This document shows, in pieces, positions 54,489 to 64,000 of a stretch of DNA of 64,000 nucleotides. The DNA is from Branchipolynoe longqiensis (taxonomy: Eukaryota > Annelida > Polychaeta > Phyllodocida > Polynoidae), in the NCBI GenBank assembly GCA_030323885.1, contig CM059186.1:147685810-147749809 (forward strand). The letters run 5' to 3'. The position numbers were made by a program, and so were the translations under genes. Position 1 is the first letter of the stretch; the number at the start of each line of letters is the position of its first letter. The notes under the pieces were generated by a model. The model was given only the letters and a program-made list of their open reading frames with translations, searched no databases and was not told the origin of the DNA.

Positions 54489-54780
54489 GATTGAATAGTC
54501 CGATTGTTTGTAGTTTCTGCCATTATTGTTTTGAAGGATATATGAAGAATTCAGGCCAAAAAAAACCTGAGCACGCCAATCCAAAATTTTAATTAAAATA
54601 AAATATTTTTTACCTAAAGATAATTTCAATTCTCATTAATTCCAATTTTCCTGTGAGTTAATTATTAGGGAGCAACAAACAAATATAGGAATGGGGAAAA
54701 AAAGAACTTTAAAAAAGTTTGATTCCAAAGTTTATCTCAATTTTGGATTGGCTTTTACGGGGGTTTGTGCCTGAACTCTT

Positions 54781-54829
<49 letters not shown>

Positions 54830-55016
54830 TTATGTTAATTGTCATTGGCTTCAGCAATAAGATATTCTATTATATTGACTTAGTACTTAATGGTAGCCCC
54901 TTATATGCTTAAAAAGTGCCCCAGTATCCAAGTTGGATATGTTACATTGTCAGATCAAAGCTAGGTAAGTGCTTTAGTTGTCGGAAATCTGATGCTTTCA
55001 TGGGACTTCGCAGCTT
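54489..55016. mobile_element. MITE family C with a foldback insert and TA run
   Basis: Family ends at TGAATAGTCCGATTG (54489) and CATGGGACTTCGCAGC (55016). Inside, arms at 54543-54590 and 54738-54781 (GAATTCAGGCC ... GCCAATCCAAAATT) form an inverted repeat of about 40 bp, followed by (TA)n at 54785-54829. The inverted-repeat unit is a separate foldback insertion. Confidence 0.7.
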
Positions 55017-55257
55017 TGATATCTTTTTAACAGTTGTTTACTTAAAATAACCAACGACATAGAGGCGATACAAACAATGTTTATACCTTTTAAATTGATT
55101 CTCTTCATAAACGCGGTGCACAATAGCTGCAGTTTATCGACGACATCTATGTACTACTACTACTACAAATCAGAAAACCAAGCATTTTTTGTTTAACCAA
55201 CAATTCACTATTTCCATATGTCACCGCTACTAAATGTTCACCTCCCCCCTGCCGCAA

Positions 55258-55297
<40 letters not shown>

Positions 55298-55385
55298 ATA
55301 TTCGGATTTACACATAACACATACATATATATAAATCTCTCTCTCTCTCTCTGTCTATATATATATATATATATATATATACATA
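55017..55385. other. No gene; TA and CT microsatellites
   Basis: (TA)n at about 55259-55295 and 55361-55381, (CT)n at 55339-55352. Confidence 0.5.
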
Positions 55386-55563
55386 CAGTAAAACCTCTCT
55401 AACCGACCACCTCCACATATCGACCAATTCCCGATATCGATCACTTTATTTGGGTCCAACCAATACCATTGTAACCATATTCTAACTCATTAAACCGACC
55501 ACCTTCCTAAATGGACCACTTAGAGTCGATCCCATTCCCAAGGTCGGTCGATTTAGAGAGGTT
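55386..55563. mobile_element. pogo-like MITE (family P)
   Basis: CAGTAAAACCTCTCTAACCG at the left; at the right CGATTTAGAGAGGTTT runs into poly-A instead of the ACTG end. Inserted in a TA run. Confidence 0.8.
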
Positions 55564-56037
55564 TAAAAAAAAAAACTTGTTTTCTTTTTAATTGTGCATG
55601 GTCATTTTTATTTACCGTTAGATAAAATAAATCTCTCCCACCCCCAGACACAGTTTTTATATTATTATTAATAATGAGGGATGGTGCATGCTACCTGTGT
55701 TGGTGTCATTTTGTCAAATTAAGTTGACACTTTTGGTGCGACATGCCATGATCCTGCCAGGAGAGAAAAAAAGACTACTTGCGCATGACGTATTCATTGA
55801 AGCACGTATTCTACTTTTGTAAAAAATAGCCCCTGCGTCCCTCCCCACTCCGCACCCTCATCCCCGCCCACACACACACATTTTTACCTCAACTGTGTGA
55901 AAATAGAGCCAGGTTTTAATGAGCCGATGAATGAACACCATGCTGAGCCCGAGGCCCATGCTGCACTAGTCGATTATCGGGAATTTTGTTTCGAAGTTTC
56001 AATCAAATTATCTGTCACTGTATATCTGCAACATAGG
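55564..56037. other. No gene recognised
   Basis: Mixed AT-rich sequence. Confidence 0.45.
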
Positions 56038-56424
56038 ACCAGACGCGATGGCCGAATCCGTAGAACGCAGGCCTCCCGGGAGTTTGGTTCCCGATCGAGT
56101 CAAACCAATGACTTACAAAATTGACACTTGTCGCTTTCTAGCTTGGAGCTCGGCATTAATAGGATAGGGCAAGGACTGATTAGCTCGGTGTCAGGATAAT
56201 GTGACTGACTGGGATATTAGGTTATGGTACTGATGGCTTGATTTCCCAGTTGGGCAGCACTATAAAGTCCCGGTCCTGATATGACCTTAGATGTGCCAGG
56301 ACGTAAAACAACAACAAACAACAAACACTATAAAGTCACCACGAGTGTGCACTGTCACAAGTCGGTACCCGTCTTGATATGACCTCAGATGTTGCCAGGA
56401 CATAATATTCCAACATGCAACCAT
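56038..56424 (+). mobile_element. SINE-A with a second SINE-A tail attached
   Basis: A nearly full copy (head CCAGACGCGATGGCCGAATC, GGGAGTTTGGTTCCCGATCG, end AAAACAACAACAAACAAC) finishes at about 56325. A second 3' part follows, CACTATAAAGTCACCACGAG to ATAATATTCCAACATGCAACC. The first copy lacks about 40 bases before its end (AAAGTCCCGGTCCTGATATG). Confidence 0.8.
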
Positions 56425-56661
56425 CTGCACCATTGGTGGTTCAAATGTAAGTTGAGTATATGTCGCGAATCCCACAGGTGTATTGGCACCGACATGTTGA
56501 TCACTGCCTCGCTAGTGAACTGTCTAGTGAGCCAAAGACCAGTACACAGACATGCTCCATGCGCCTATCTGAACAGAAGACCAATCACCAGCGCGCTCCA
56601 AATCCACCAGACATTTGGCTCAGACTCTGGTGGGTGTCGAGGCTTACTCTAGGTAGAATAT

Positions 56662-56664
56662 ATA

Positions 56665-56707
<43 letters not shown>

Positions 56708-56727
56708 TATATGAATATATATATATA
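56662..56727. repeat. TA microsatellite
   Basis: (TA)n with few interruptions, the insertion site of the following MITE. Confidence 0.85.
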
Positions 56728-56899
56728 CAGTAAACCTCTTAAATCGAACCGGATTGGGACCGACTTAATTGGTCATTTAGGGAAGTCGGTTTAGGGGTTT
56801 AGACTATGGTTACAATGGTTAATGTTGGGACCAAGTAAAGCGATTGATATAGGGAGGGGTCGATCTGATGGAGGTGGTCGGTTAGAGAGGTTTTACTGT
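56728..56899. mobile_element. pogo-like MITE (family P), both ends intact
   Basis: CAGTAAACCTCTTAAATCG and TTAGAGAGGTTTTACTG, TA at both edges, 172 bp. Opposite orientation to the copies at 16654 and 55386. Confidence 0.85.
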
Positions 56900-57067
56900 A
56901 TATGTCTGATGTGGACCAGATACTCACGTGTGTTATTAATCACAGCTTGGTCTTTAGTATAAAATGACTCGCCGTTAATATAAAAGCAATTCATGCCCAA
57001 ATCTAACTAATTACCAATCTGATTGAAAATTTAAAAACTAAAAAAGATCATTTAACGACAGAAATGG

Positions 57068-57378
57068 TTGTTCTCTGTGGCGGAGGGTTTAGAGTGTCTG
57101 ACCTTTTTCTAGGTCGGACTCCTACCCTAATCTGAAGGTCCAGTGGGTTCGATTCCCCTGCACCCCCCCCACCTCTGCCATTTGGATTTCCCACTGCTGG
57201 TATAACTCTACAGAGTCATACCATGTCTATGTGGTGTGGGGAGGTTAAAAAATCCCATGGGTCGGTAAAGTGTAGGGTCGGGCTTCTCTCGACAAACTGT
57301 CTAATGGTGTGAAAAAAGTCTATTCAGGACTATCCCATATATTGATAGGCAGTTTATAAATCTTCAAGAAAAAAGAAA
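57068..57378 (+). mobile_element. SINE-B
   Basis: GTTCTCTGTGGCGGAGGGTT, GGGTTCGATTCCCCTGCACC, body, end TTCAAGAAAAAAGAAAG. It has several one-base insertions relative to the copy at 14622. Confidence 0.8.
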
Positions 57379-58264
57379 GAAATGGATGTTAAATGGTTGT
57401 TAGTGGCGAGCGCTGCAGTAGGCCTAAATAGGCGGCCAGGTGGCAAAATACGTCTACTATTACTTTGGGGACCTAAATCGATGAGCCTGTTAATATTGAA
57501 TGCCCACACGCTGGGAGTTTACTGCCACCCATGTGGTACCAATTCGTGTTTTCCCGCACGCCACCTACCGGGGCAAAACTAACACGTGGTCCATCACAGC
57601 GTTCCGGTGCTTGTGCACCCCGAAAATGGATCCCAGCAAAGACCTGTCAATCCCAGCCTCCCCCCCCCTCCCCGCCCCCCACCGGGCACCCCGTGGACAT
57701 GGCGGGGCCATGCCGGGGATGCAGTAGCCATCCAGGGGCACGGTTCCACCTGCAGCAATGGCCCCCCCCCCGGGGGGGGTGCGCGCCGGGCCACCCCGGG
57801 CGGTGAGCGGCCGGCGAGCCGATCAATGGCAGGGGTGAGCCGTCGGGGCGCCGGCAGGCGTCACTCGGAGCTTCCCTGGCTTCCGAGGGTATCCAGATGT
57901 ATGTGTGTGTGTGTGGCCTTGTGGTTGTGGGTGTTGTGTGTGTGGGGTGGGGGGGGGGGTGGGGGGGGGGGTAGAGAGTGATCTTCCCCTACCCTCTATG
58001 GAGAGCATAGTTCCCATAGGCCTGGTGCCCGCCTCACTACACAGCAACCGTTAAAGCAGTCATGATCCATCACATACATACCATGGTACATTATAATGAT
58101 ATATATTATATATCTATATATGAAGAGCTCTTTTCACTACCATTGCCGCTTACTACTAGACAATTTCTCCTGAACATGGGCGAGTCACATGCAGTCAAGT
58201 GTTGAGTTATTTCTTCGATGCAATTGATACTAGCATATTTGATTTCTATAGAGGGGCCGACTTG
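57379..58264. other. GC-rich stretch, no gene
   Basis: C and G runs at 57659-57680, 57762-57778 and 57948-57971, and a GT run at 57900-57940. The open frames (for example 57586-57981) are low complexity. Confidence 0.45.
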
Positions 58265-58318
58265 GTTGTTGGAGGTTTAGTCTGGCAACATTCTAAGGTC
58301 ATATGAGCTGGGTGTCGG
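58265..58318 (-). mobile_element. SINE-A tail fragment
   Basis: TTGGTTGTTGGAGGTTTAGT ... AAGGTCATATGAGCTGGG. Confidence 0.65.
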
Positions 58319-58533
58319 GGGGCCGTTCTCTGATGAATCGCCAACCCTGAAGTGGGGATGTGACCTTACAGTACGGCGTTTCCTGTCCCTATTAATGAGG
58401 GTTCAAGACAAATACCCGTGTAACCCAGGGGAGCTTAAGGTCTTGAAGTTTGTAATTCCTGCACGGAAACAGTGCCTGTGTCGGCGATTGAATGCCACTC
58501 AAAAGTTATCGTTGATACATAGGTTCCCCGAGA

Positions 58534-58603
58534 AGAATGGTGGCACGGGAATTGGATGAGTTGGGCACTCGTGGGTTCAAACCCCGGCCAAGTCAAACCG
58601 ATG
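58534..58603 (+). mobile_element. SINE-A head fragment
   Basis: AGAATGGTGGCACGGGAATT, GTGGGTTCAAACCCCGGCCA, AGTCAAACCGATGACG. It runs straight into the start of a family C MITE. Confidence 0.65.
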
Positions 58604-58790
58604 ACGTAAAGTTGAATAGTCGGATGGCTTTTGAATGTTGTACTTACTTTAAAGATACATATATCAGCTTGATTAGGATACCATTCTCTTCATTAGTCTG
58701 AAGTCACTCTTTGTGACAAATGGCTAACTTTGGGCCTATTTAAAAGGAAAGCATACGCAATGATTTCGGCCAGCTAATCACAATTCATAT
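58604..58790. mobile_element. MITE family C, left half
   Basis: AAAGTTGAATAGTCGGATGG then GATACATATATCAGCTTGAT and GGCTAACTTTGGGCC blocks; similarity stops near 58790. Confidence 0.65.
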
Positions 58791-59628
58791 AGTTGTGACC
58801 CAGATTTCCATCTTTTGACAGTCATGTGATGACCTGACCGGTATCATATAATTCTCAGGCTCCCATAACAGAGCTGAGCGTCCGTAGCTGGGATCGGTGG
58901 CGGCGGTGGCGCCACTGGACACGTGGGGTGGGGATGCTCCGCACTAAATGGATATATCAAGAGCAATATAATAACAACTATAATAATCTCCCTTCTAGGC
59001 CTTTATATTTGTATAATGCTTATATATGACAAACATATATATATATGTTTATATATGACAATCATATATATGTTTATGTTATATATATACATATGTATAA
59101 ACAGTTGGCTCCAAGTAAACAGATAACAATAAGACTGGAGTGGTTGAGAAGAGTATATATATTCTCGGGCGGGAATATATTAATTGCTATCCAAGTGGGT
59201 CTGCAGGCGATAATGACCAGGCACAGCTGGCATACAAGTTTCAAAGCCTATGACTAGTGGCTCCGGTGTGGCCGAATCTGGAACTACATGCAGCATGCAG
59301 TAGAGCCTAGATAAATGGTATATAATAATAGAGCCACCTGAAGAGAGTTAGTGTCCATATGTATATTCCCATTAATAGGTTATAGAGCACATATACATAT
59401 ATATTATATATATGCTATAATAATTCATATGTTACTGTGCTATATAATTTATTTAGACATACATAAAACCATCAGCATGGTTGTGCTATTCATATCCCGA
59501 TACGAAACTTCCTGCTGCGGTATGCACCGCTGACTGCCTCTGCCTCGGTTCCGCTTGACTGACTCCACTCCTCTACGACTAACCTAGTAACAGCCACTTC
59601 CGCTCAGTTATATATAATACATTGCTTG
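58791..59628. other. No gene; TA-rich
   Basis: Several TATATG-type runs at 59030-59100 and 59390-59410. No supported ORF. Confidence 0.45.
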
Positions 59629-59815
59629 AGGTTTACGTCCGAGCAACATCTAAGGTCAAATCAGGACGGGTACCGACTTGCGACATGGTAACTTTATAGT
59701 GCTGCCCCACTGGGAGATCAAGCCGTTGATACCATGACCAGATATCCCACTCAGTCACATTATCCTGATATGGAGCTAACCAGTCCTTGACCTATAATTA
59801 TTTGTGCTGAGAGGA
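59629..59815 (-). mobile_element. SINE-A, head-truncated
   Basis: Tail TTGCTTGAGGTTTACGTCC at 59629, body to about 59815 (CCAGTCCTTGACCTATAATT). Confidence 0.75.
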
Positions 59816-59880
59816 CTGGTCACACAAGAATGGCACACCAAGGCCCTCTCTCTCCCCCTCTTATCCACGATCTGTTTTGG

Positions 59881-60180
59881 TATGTCGTGAAATTCAAACC
59901 CATGGGTTCGAACCCTGGTCGAGTCAAACCATTGACCTAATCATCTATACTTGCCGCTTCCTAACCAGGCGCTGAGCATTAATAGGATAGGCTAAGGATT
60001 GGTTAGCTCAGTGTCAGAATAATGGGATTGAGTGGGATATCAAGTCATGGAGCCTGTGGCCTGGTCTCCCAGTGGGACATCACTAAAAATTTGCTATGAG
60101 TGTGCACTGTCACAAATCGGTACCCGACCTGATGATCTTAGATGTTGCCAGGACGTAAAACTCCAACAACCAACCAACCC
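59881..60180 (+). mobile_element. SINE-A, doubled B-box subfamily
   Basis: TGTCGTGAAATTCAAACCCA, TGGGTTCGAACCCTGGTCG, body, end GTAAAACTCCAACAACC. Same subfamily as the heads in the 47.5-48.6 kb palindrome. It faces the minus-strand copy just upstream. Confidence 0.8.
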
Positions 60181-60182
60181 GC

Positions 60183-60538
60183 CTCCCCCCTCCCCCTCCC
60201 CCCGTACCCACCACCCGAGGGCTGCCCGGTGTAAACCAGTGCTTCCCGGCGTGCAGTCGGGCGACTGGGCCTCGTTTTGGGGCGGAATCAGCTCGATGCG
60301 ACAGATGATGCGTTTGACGGCGGCTGCGTGCCTCATGCCTCGTGGGAGTGCCCGGCGGGCGGGTCCAAATGGGACAGGCAGAAGGGGAGAGAGGATATAG
60401 GTTGGGGGCGTCTGATGAGGGTGCCCTGTAGAGCTACTATTTACTAACAGAAACCAACACATATGGGGCTGGGACGGGGAGGTGAATATGTGTAAGTGTG
60501 GGGGTGGGGATAGGGTGAGGGCGGGACGGAGGCATTAA
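60183..60538. other. GC-rich stretch, no gene
   Basis: C-rich at 60180-60220; open frames on both strands without motifs. Confidence 0.4.
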
Positions 60539-60542
60539 TTAA

Positions 60543-60650
60543 AGTTACATGGTCCAATGCCTTTAGAATTGTTGCATCATTTTTAGATAAATATATCACC
60601 GTGATCATGATAACCTACTAATCTGGCAGGTTGAGGTGAAGACAGGTCTT
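60543..60650. mobile_element. MITE family C, left end
   Basis: TTAA at 60539-60542, then AGTTACATGGTCCAATGCC and ATAAATATATCACCGTGATC. The right part is lost. Confidence 0.7.
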
Positions 60651-61023
60651 TTCTACGGAGCATGCGCGGTTCGCTGTGCTACCCACATAATTAGTTTGTC
60701 CCCTTGCCAACAGAGAGCTGGTTGGTGAAAATCCGCTCCGCTAGCAAACCTTTTTCCATGGAACATGCTACACAGTGAGCTGCTATCCACATCGTTAGTT
60801 ATTTCTACTGCCATTAGAGGGCGCGTTGATGGTGGTGGAAATCCTTTATCAGACTTTTTTTCCCGCCATACAACATGCTACAAAGTGAGCTGCTGGTGTT
60901 AACTATAACATTACTTCTATCCACTGTCATGAGTGGGCGGGTTGCTGTTGAAAGTCATCCAATATTAGCTTGTAAGGGAATAAGCTCTGTATGAATGTAT
61001 TCATATACTGTATACATATATAT
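60651..61023. other. Unassigned, internally similar
   Basis: Two loosely similar halves containing ACATGCTACA and AGTGAGCTGCT (near 60765-60783 and 60870-60890). No gene. Confidence 0.4.
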
Positions 61024-61278
61024 GAGACTGTCTCAAAAGGTGTTAAGCAATACGCAAAAAAACTTTGTCCATTGTAATGATAAACATACTATCTGCTTAT
61101 GCATTTGCTCAGGATAAACTAATTTGTTATTTACATGGTGTTTCATAATACAAATAGAATACATATTGATTTGAAGCAAATGTCCTTGTGTTTTCAGTGT
61201 AACCGTTTCTGTGATGTTTTGTGTCAATTGTTACAATGGACAACAAAAGAAGAGTTATCACCTTTTGAGACAGGCTCG
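61024..61278. mobile_element. MITE family G, 255 bp
   Basis: Inverted ends GAGACTGTCTCAAAAGGTG and (reversed) GAGCCTGTCTCAAAAGGTG, with weaker inverted similarity continuing inward (GTCCATTGTAA in both). No ORF and no second copy in the window. Confidence 0.75.
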
Positions 61279-62203
61279 TCTAAGATTTGTGATTTCTTTA
61301 TGTTCAAATTTCAGTAAACTGAAATATTATCATTATTACGAGCTATTTGTTATCGATATGATTGAATGAAATACTGCGTCCATGTGTGTATGTTGGGGAG
61401 TGAGATGGAAGGGGGGCAGGGCGACACTTGTCACCCCCACACCCTACCCTCATACATCCATACATACATGTATACATACACACATACATACATATATATA
61501 TACATATACACATACATACATACATGCATATATACATACATATGGTAGAGTGGTTTGTATGTCTAAATCATGTGCTGCCACCTGGAGGACAGTCTTGAAT
61601 AGCTGAGAAGTAAATCAAACATCTTACATGTGAGTATTCAAAGTGTTTGTCTTTTTAGAACATTCCTTATAAGAAATGAAGAAATACATCATTCATATAT
61701 GAGTAAAGGAATGTCCAGAGAATTGATAGACTTGACAGGGTAACTTTTTAATGTCTTTTCTTTGCATAAAAAGGGTCAAACACAGCAAAAACAAATATGG
61801 TGGTGCTGGGGGCATCTTAGCCCAGATATAATATATATCTGTGTTTTATGGAAGTTTTATATCTTTTTGTCACATCATTTTTGTTCTCTCTACTTTATAT
61901 GTATAAAATAGTGGAAATGGATTGAACAACTAAGGGTGCATCCATGAATTGTTGGAGGGGCAAAGAGAATTAGGTAAAATAGGAGGTACATGCATGCCCC
62001 CTAGATCCATTAGGGCTAATTGCAGAGGTTTTATGAAAGTAGTCTAGGGATTTTGTAGAAATGTTTCTGAAATAATTTTCGGATTGAAAAGTTTCCTAGT
62101 GTGGGAGCATCTACAGGTTATGGTCAAACTGTAAATAAAACTATGAATCGAACTGTGATCACCAGGCTATACCTAGTATTTTTTATCTCGAAATGTTAGC
62201 AAT
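61279..62203. other. No gene; TACA microsatellite
   Basis: (TACA)n/(TATA)n at about 61450-61545. The rest may hold the left part of the pogo-like element, but its terminus is not recognised. Confidence 0.45.
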
Positions 62204-63950
62204 ATGGCAAGAGTCTACAAAAGAAAAAAAAAAGGGGGTCCCTATGGCCAAAAGGCCATAATGGAAGCGGTGGCTGCAGTCCGATCTGGTATGCAACTCT
62301 CCGAAGACTCTTCGTCGCATTGTGATGGGAAAGTGAAGACACCTGGCTGCCTACATCGATTCAAGTCAGATATAGAATGAGAATATGAGAACACTTTGGT
62401 GGCCCATATCAAGATGGAAAGGGCCCTCTTTGGCCTAACACCAACTGATGTACGTAGTCTCGCATATGATTTTGCAGAAAAGTTGGGGCTACAACACAGG
62501 TTCCATAAAACTATGAAGATAGCTGGCAAAGACTGTCAATTAGGAAACCAGAGGATACAAGCTTGGCTCGGGCTGTCGGATTTAATCAAGGCCAAGTAAA
62601 CATCTTCTTTGACATCTATAAAAGATTCTCACAGCTCAGGACGATAGCCAAACTCATGCTTAGAATATGGATGAGACTGGGATCACCAATGTCCAAACAC
62701 CAACCAAGATCATGGCAAGCAAAGGGGCAAAGGAAGTTGGACGGATGACAAGTGGTGAGAGAGGTAAACTAGTGACAGTGTGTTGTGCCATGAATGCTGC
62801 TGGTTCATATATTCCACCACTATTTATCTTCCCAAGAAAGAGGATGGCTGATGGGCTAATGGCCAATGCTCCTGCTGGTGCCATCGGTACATGCACTGAT
62901 AATGACTGGACAGATGGTGCAATCTTCATGAAATGGCTTGACAATTTCACAGCTGTTGCTAAGCCTTCTCCACAAGAGAAACATATCTTCATCTTAGATG
63001 GCGATCACCGCCACAAAAGCCTTGCAGCTGTTGAATATGCCAGAGATAACGGCATAGAACTTGTGACACTCCCCCCAAACTGTACCCATAAAATGCAGCC
63101 TTTGGAGCATACTTACTTGAAAGCCTTGAGATGTGCCTACAATACTGCTTCTGATACATGGTTCGTAGCCAATAAAGGTCAGAGAATCAGCTTTTTTGAC
63201 ATGGCTTCCATCTTTGCAACTGCATACAATAAAACAGCGACAGTGGAGAAGGCAGTGAATGGCTTCAGAGTTTGTGGTCTCTGGCCATATAACAACCAGA
63301 TTTTCAGCATAGAGGACTTTGTAGCAGCTGAGCTGACCAACGAGGAAGCACCAACATTCAACACCTCGGCTACAACTCCAGCACAACTCATTGAAGAAAT
63401 CGCCTCAAAAGATTCCAATCCATCAAGTACTTCAACCAATCCTACAGTCAGAGTGCCAGTTCCACTCAACTCTGTAGCCAACGTGCCAAGAGACACTTCA
63501 ATTGAGAAAGTCTAGTGAGCAGTAGCTATGACAACCAATCTCAAGGATACCATATCCACTTATACCTCTGATGGAATCCCTGTGGCAGCTGCTTCTACAT
63601 CTGATCCCAACATAACACCAAACAGGTCAACAACTCTCAATATTACAGCCACCCCAACTATACCAATGGAGGCCACAGTAACCCAGATGGCAGTCCCAGC
63701 CACCATTGCATCCTCCACCCTAGTTCAACCAGGATGCAGTTTAGAACAAGCCCGGCAGGTTCTTGCAGAACTTACTATATCCCTGAACGTCACTAGAAAA
63801 CGCCAGCGAAAACGGAAGACTGCGAGGGCAACACACATCACTGCTTCACCCTTCAAGAAACTCCTGCAGGAAAATGAAAACAAAGGGAAGGAGAAAAGTA
63901 TAAAGAAGATAGAATATAATGGGAAGACCAAGGCAAAGACAGCACCATAA
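62204..63950 (+). pseudogene. pogo-like DDE transposase (CENP-B/jerky type), broken
   Basis: From the ATG at 62204 (MARVYKRKKKGGPYGQ, the Psq-type HTH start), the frame meets a TGA near 62380, continues, then shifts near 62560 (VGFNQGQVNIFFDIYKRF) and again near 62660. The DDE core from 62667 shows MDETGITNVQTP (first Asp), IPPLFIFPRKRM, IFILDGDHRHKS (second Asp, residue 111) and LPPNCTHKMQPLEHTY, where the usual QPLD Asp is Glu (residue 147, GAG at 63105-63107). Two adjacent in-frame stops (TAG TGA, 63513-63518) precede a C-terminal part in the same frame with RKRQRKRKTARATHI and TASPFKKLLQ, also typical of the family. It would cut and paste its element at TA sites. Element ends are not seen. 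Confidence 0.8.
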
Positions 63951-64000
63951 AAGAAGAACCAAACTGTATCAAGGAAGAAACAAAATATGACTGATACTGA

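Noticed and set aside
57586..57981. 131-codon GC-rich open frame
   Set aside because: Composed of Pro/Arg/Gly runs over C and G homopolymers; nothing suggests selection for coding.
62667..63515. Annotation as an MFS-type transporter, a label some databases give to relatives of this protein
   Set aside because: There are no membrane segments; the DETG, LDG and QPL motifs are those of a pogo-type DDE transposase.

Overview
This window is transposon-rich animal DNA. In 64 kb I can support no host protein gene and no functional RNA gene. Every coding segment I recognise belongs to a mobile element, and nearly all are broken by frameshifts, stops or nested insertions. The rest is SINEs, MITEs, foldback elements, minisatellites and AT-rich microsatellites. 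There are no bacterial-type operons, ribosome binding sites or CRISPR arrays. The mix (tyrosine-recombinase retrotransposons, pogo-like elements, several tRNA-headed SINE families, and one SINE whose 3' half I know from memory as a widespread molluscan/lophotrochozoan type) suggests a marine invertebrate, probably a lophotrochozoan such as a mollusc. That placement is inference.

Layout. 1-2612: 5' half (gag, start of pol) of a DIRS/Ngaro-type retrotransposon on the minus strand, cut by the window edge. 2655-2969: a GC-rich MITE. 4972-9066: a transposon with long (about 400 bp) terminal inverted repeats, carrying a broken gene for a PIN/FEN1-like nuclease-type protein with a Cys-rich tail; a 5'-truncated LINE sits inside the gene between 7-bp target duplications. 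9.3-13.4 kb: SINE, MITE and LINE remnants. 13.9-15.9 kb: a CACTCACA-type array holding two TA-flanked MITEs. 16856-21900: an almost whole Ngaro/PAT-like retrotransposon on the minus strand (gag, RT, RNase H, tyrosine recombinase) with split direct repeats in the order A1-genes-B1-A2-B2. A MITE splits its pol and a SINE splits its A1 repeat. 22.3-23.7 kb: a 15-bp minisatellite.

24-32 kb: SINEs, two LINE C-terminal scraps, a foldback element, and a complete SINE with a 10-bp target duplication. 32.6-36.4 kb: a foldback/minisatellite composite interrupted by a MITE, then two abutting MITEs of a related family. 36.6-44.8 kb: TA arrays, a CAT/ATC array, two intact TTAA-flanked MITEs, a four-copy 205-bp tandem repeat and a 20-bp minisatellite. 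47.5-48.6 kb: a complex palindrome built from SINE copies. 49.6-52.1 kb: an 8-bp array hosting a MITE inside a MITE plus a 97-bp LINE tail. 52-61 kb: more SINEs and MITEs. 62204-63950: a pogo-like transposase gene with stops and frameshifts.

The elements do not form a pathway; they form a stratigraphy. Nested insertions with readable target duplications show which element jumped into which. The best candidates for something not well described are the long-TIR PIN-domain transposon and the split-repeat tyrosine-recombinase retrotransposon. Family names such as SINE-A, SINE-B and MITE-C are working labels of mine.
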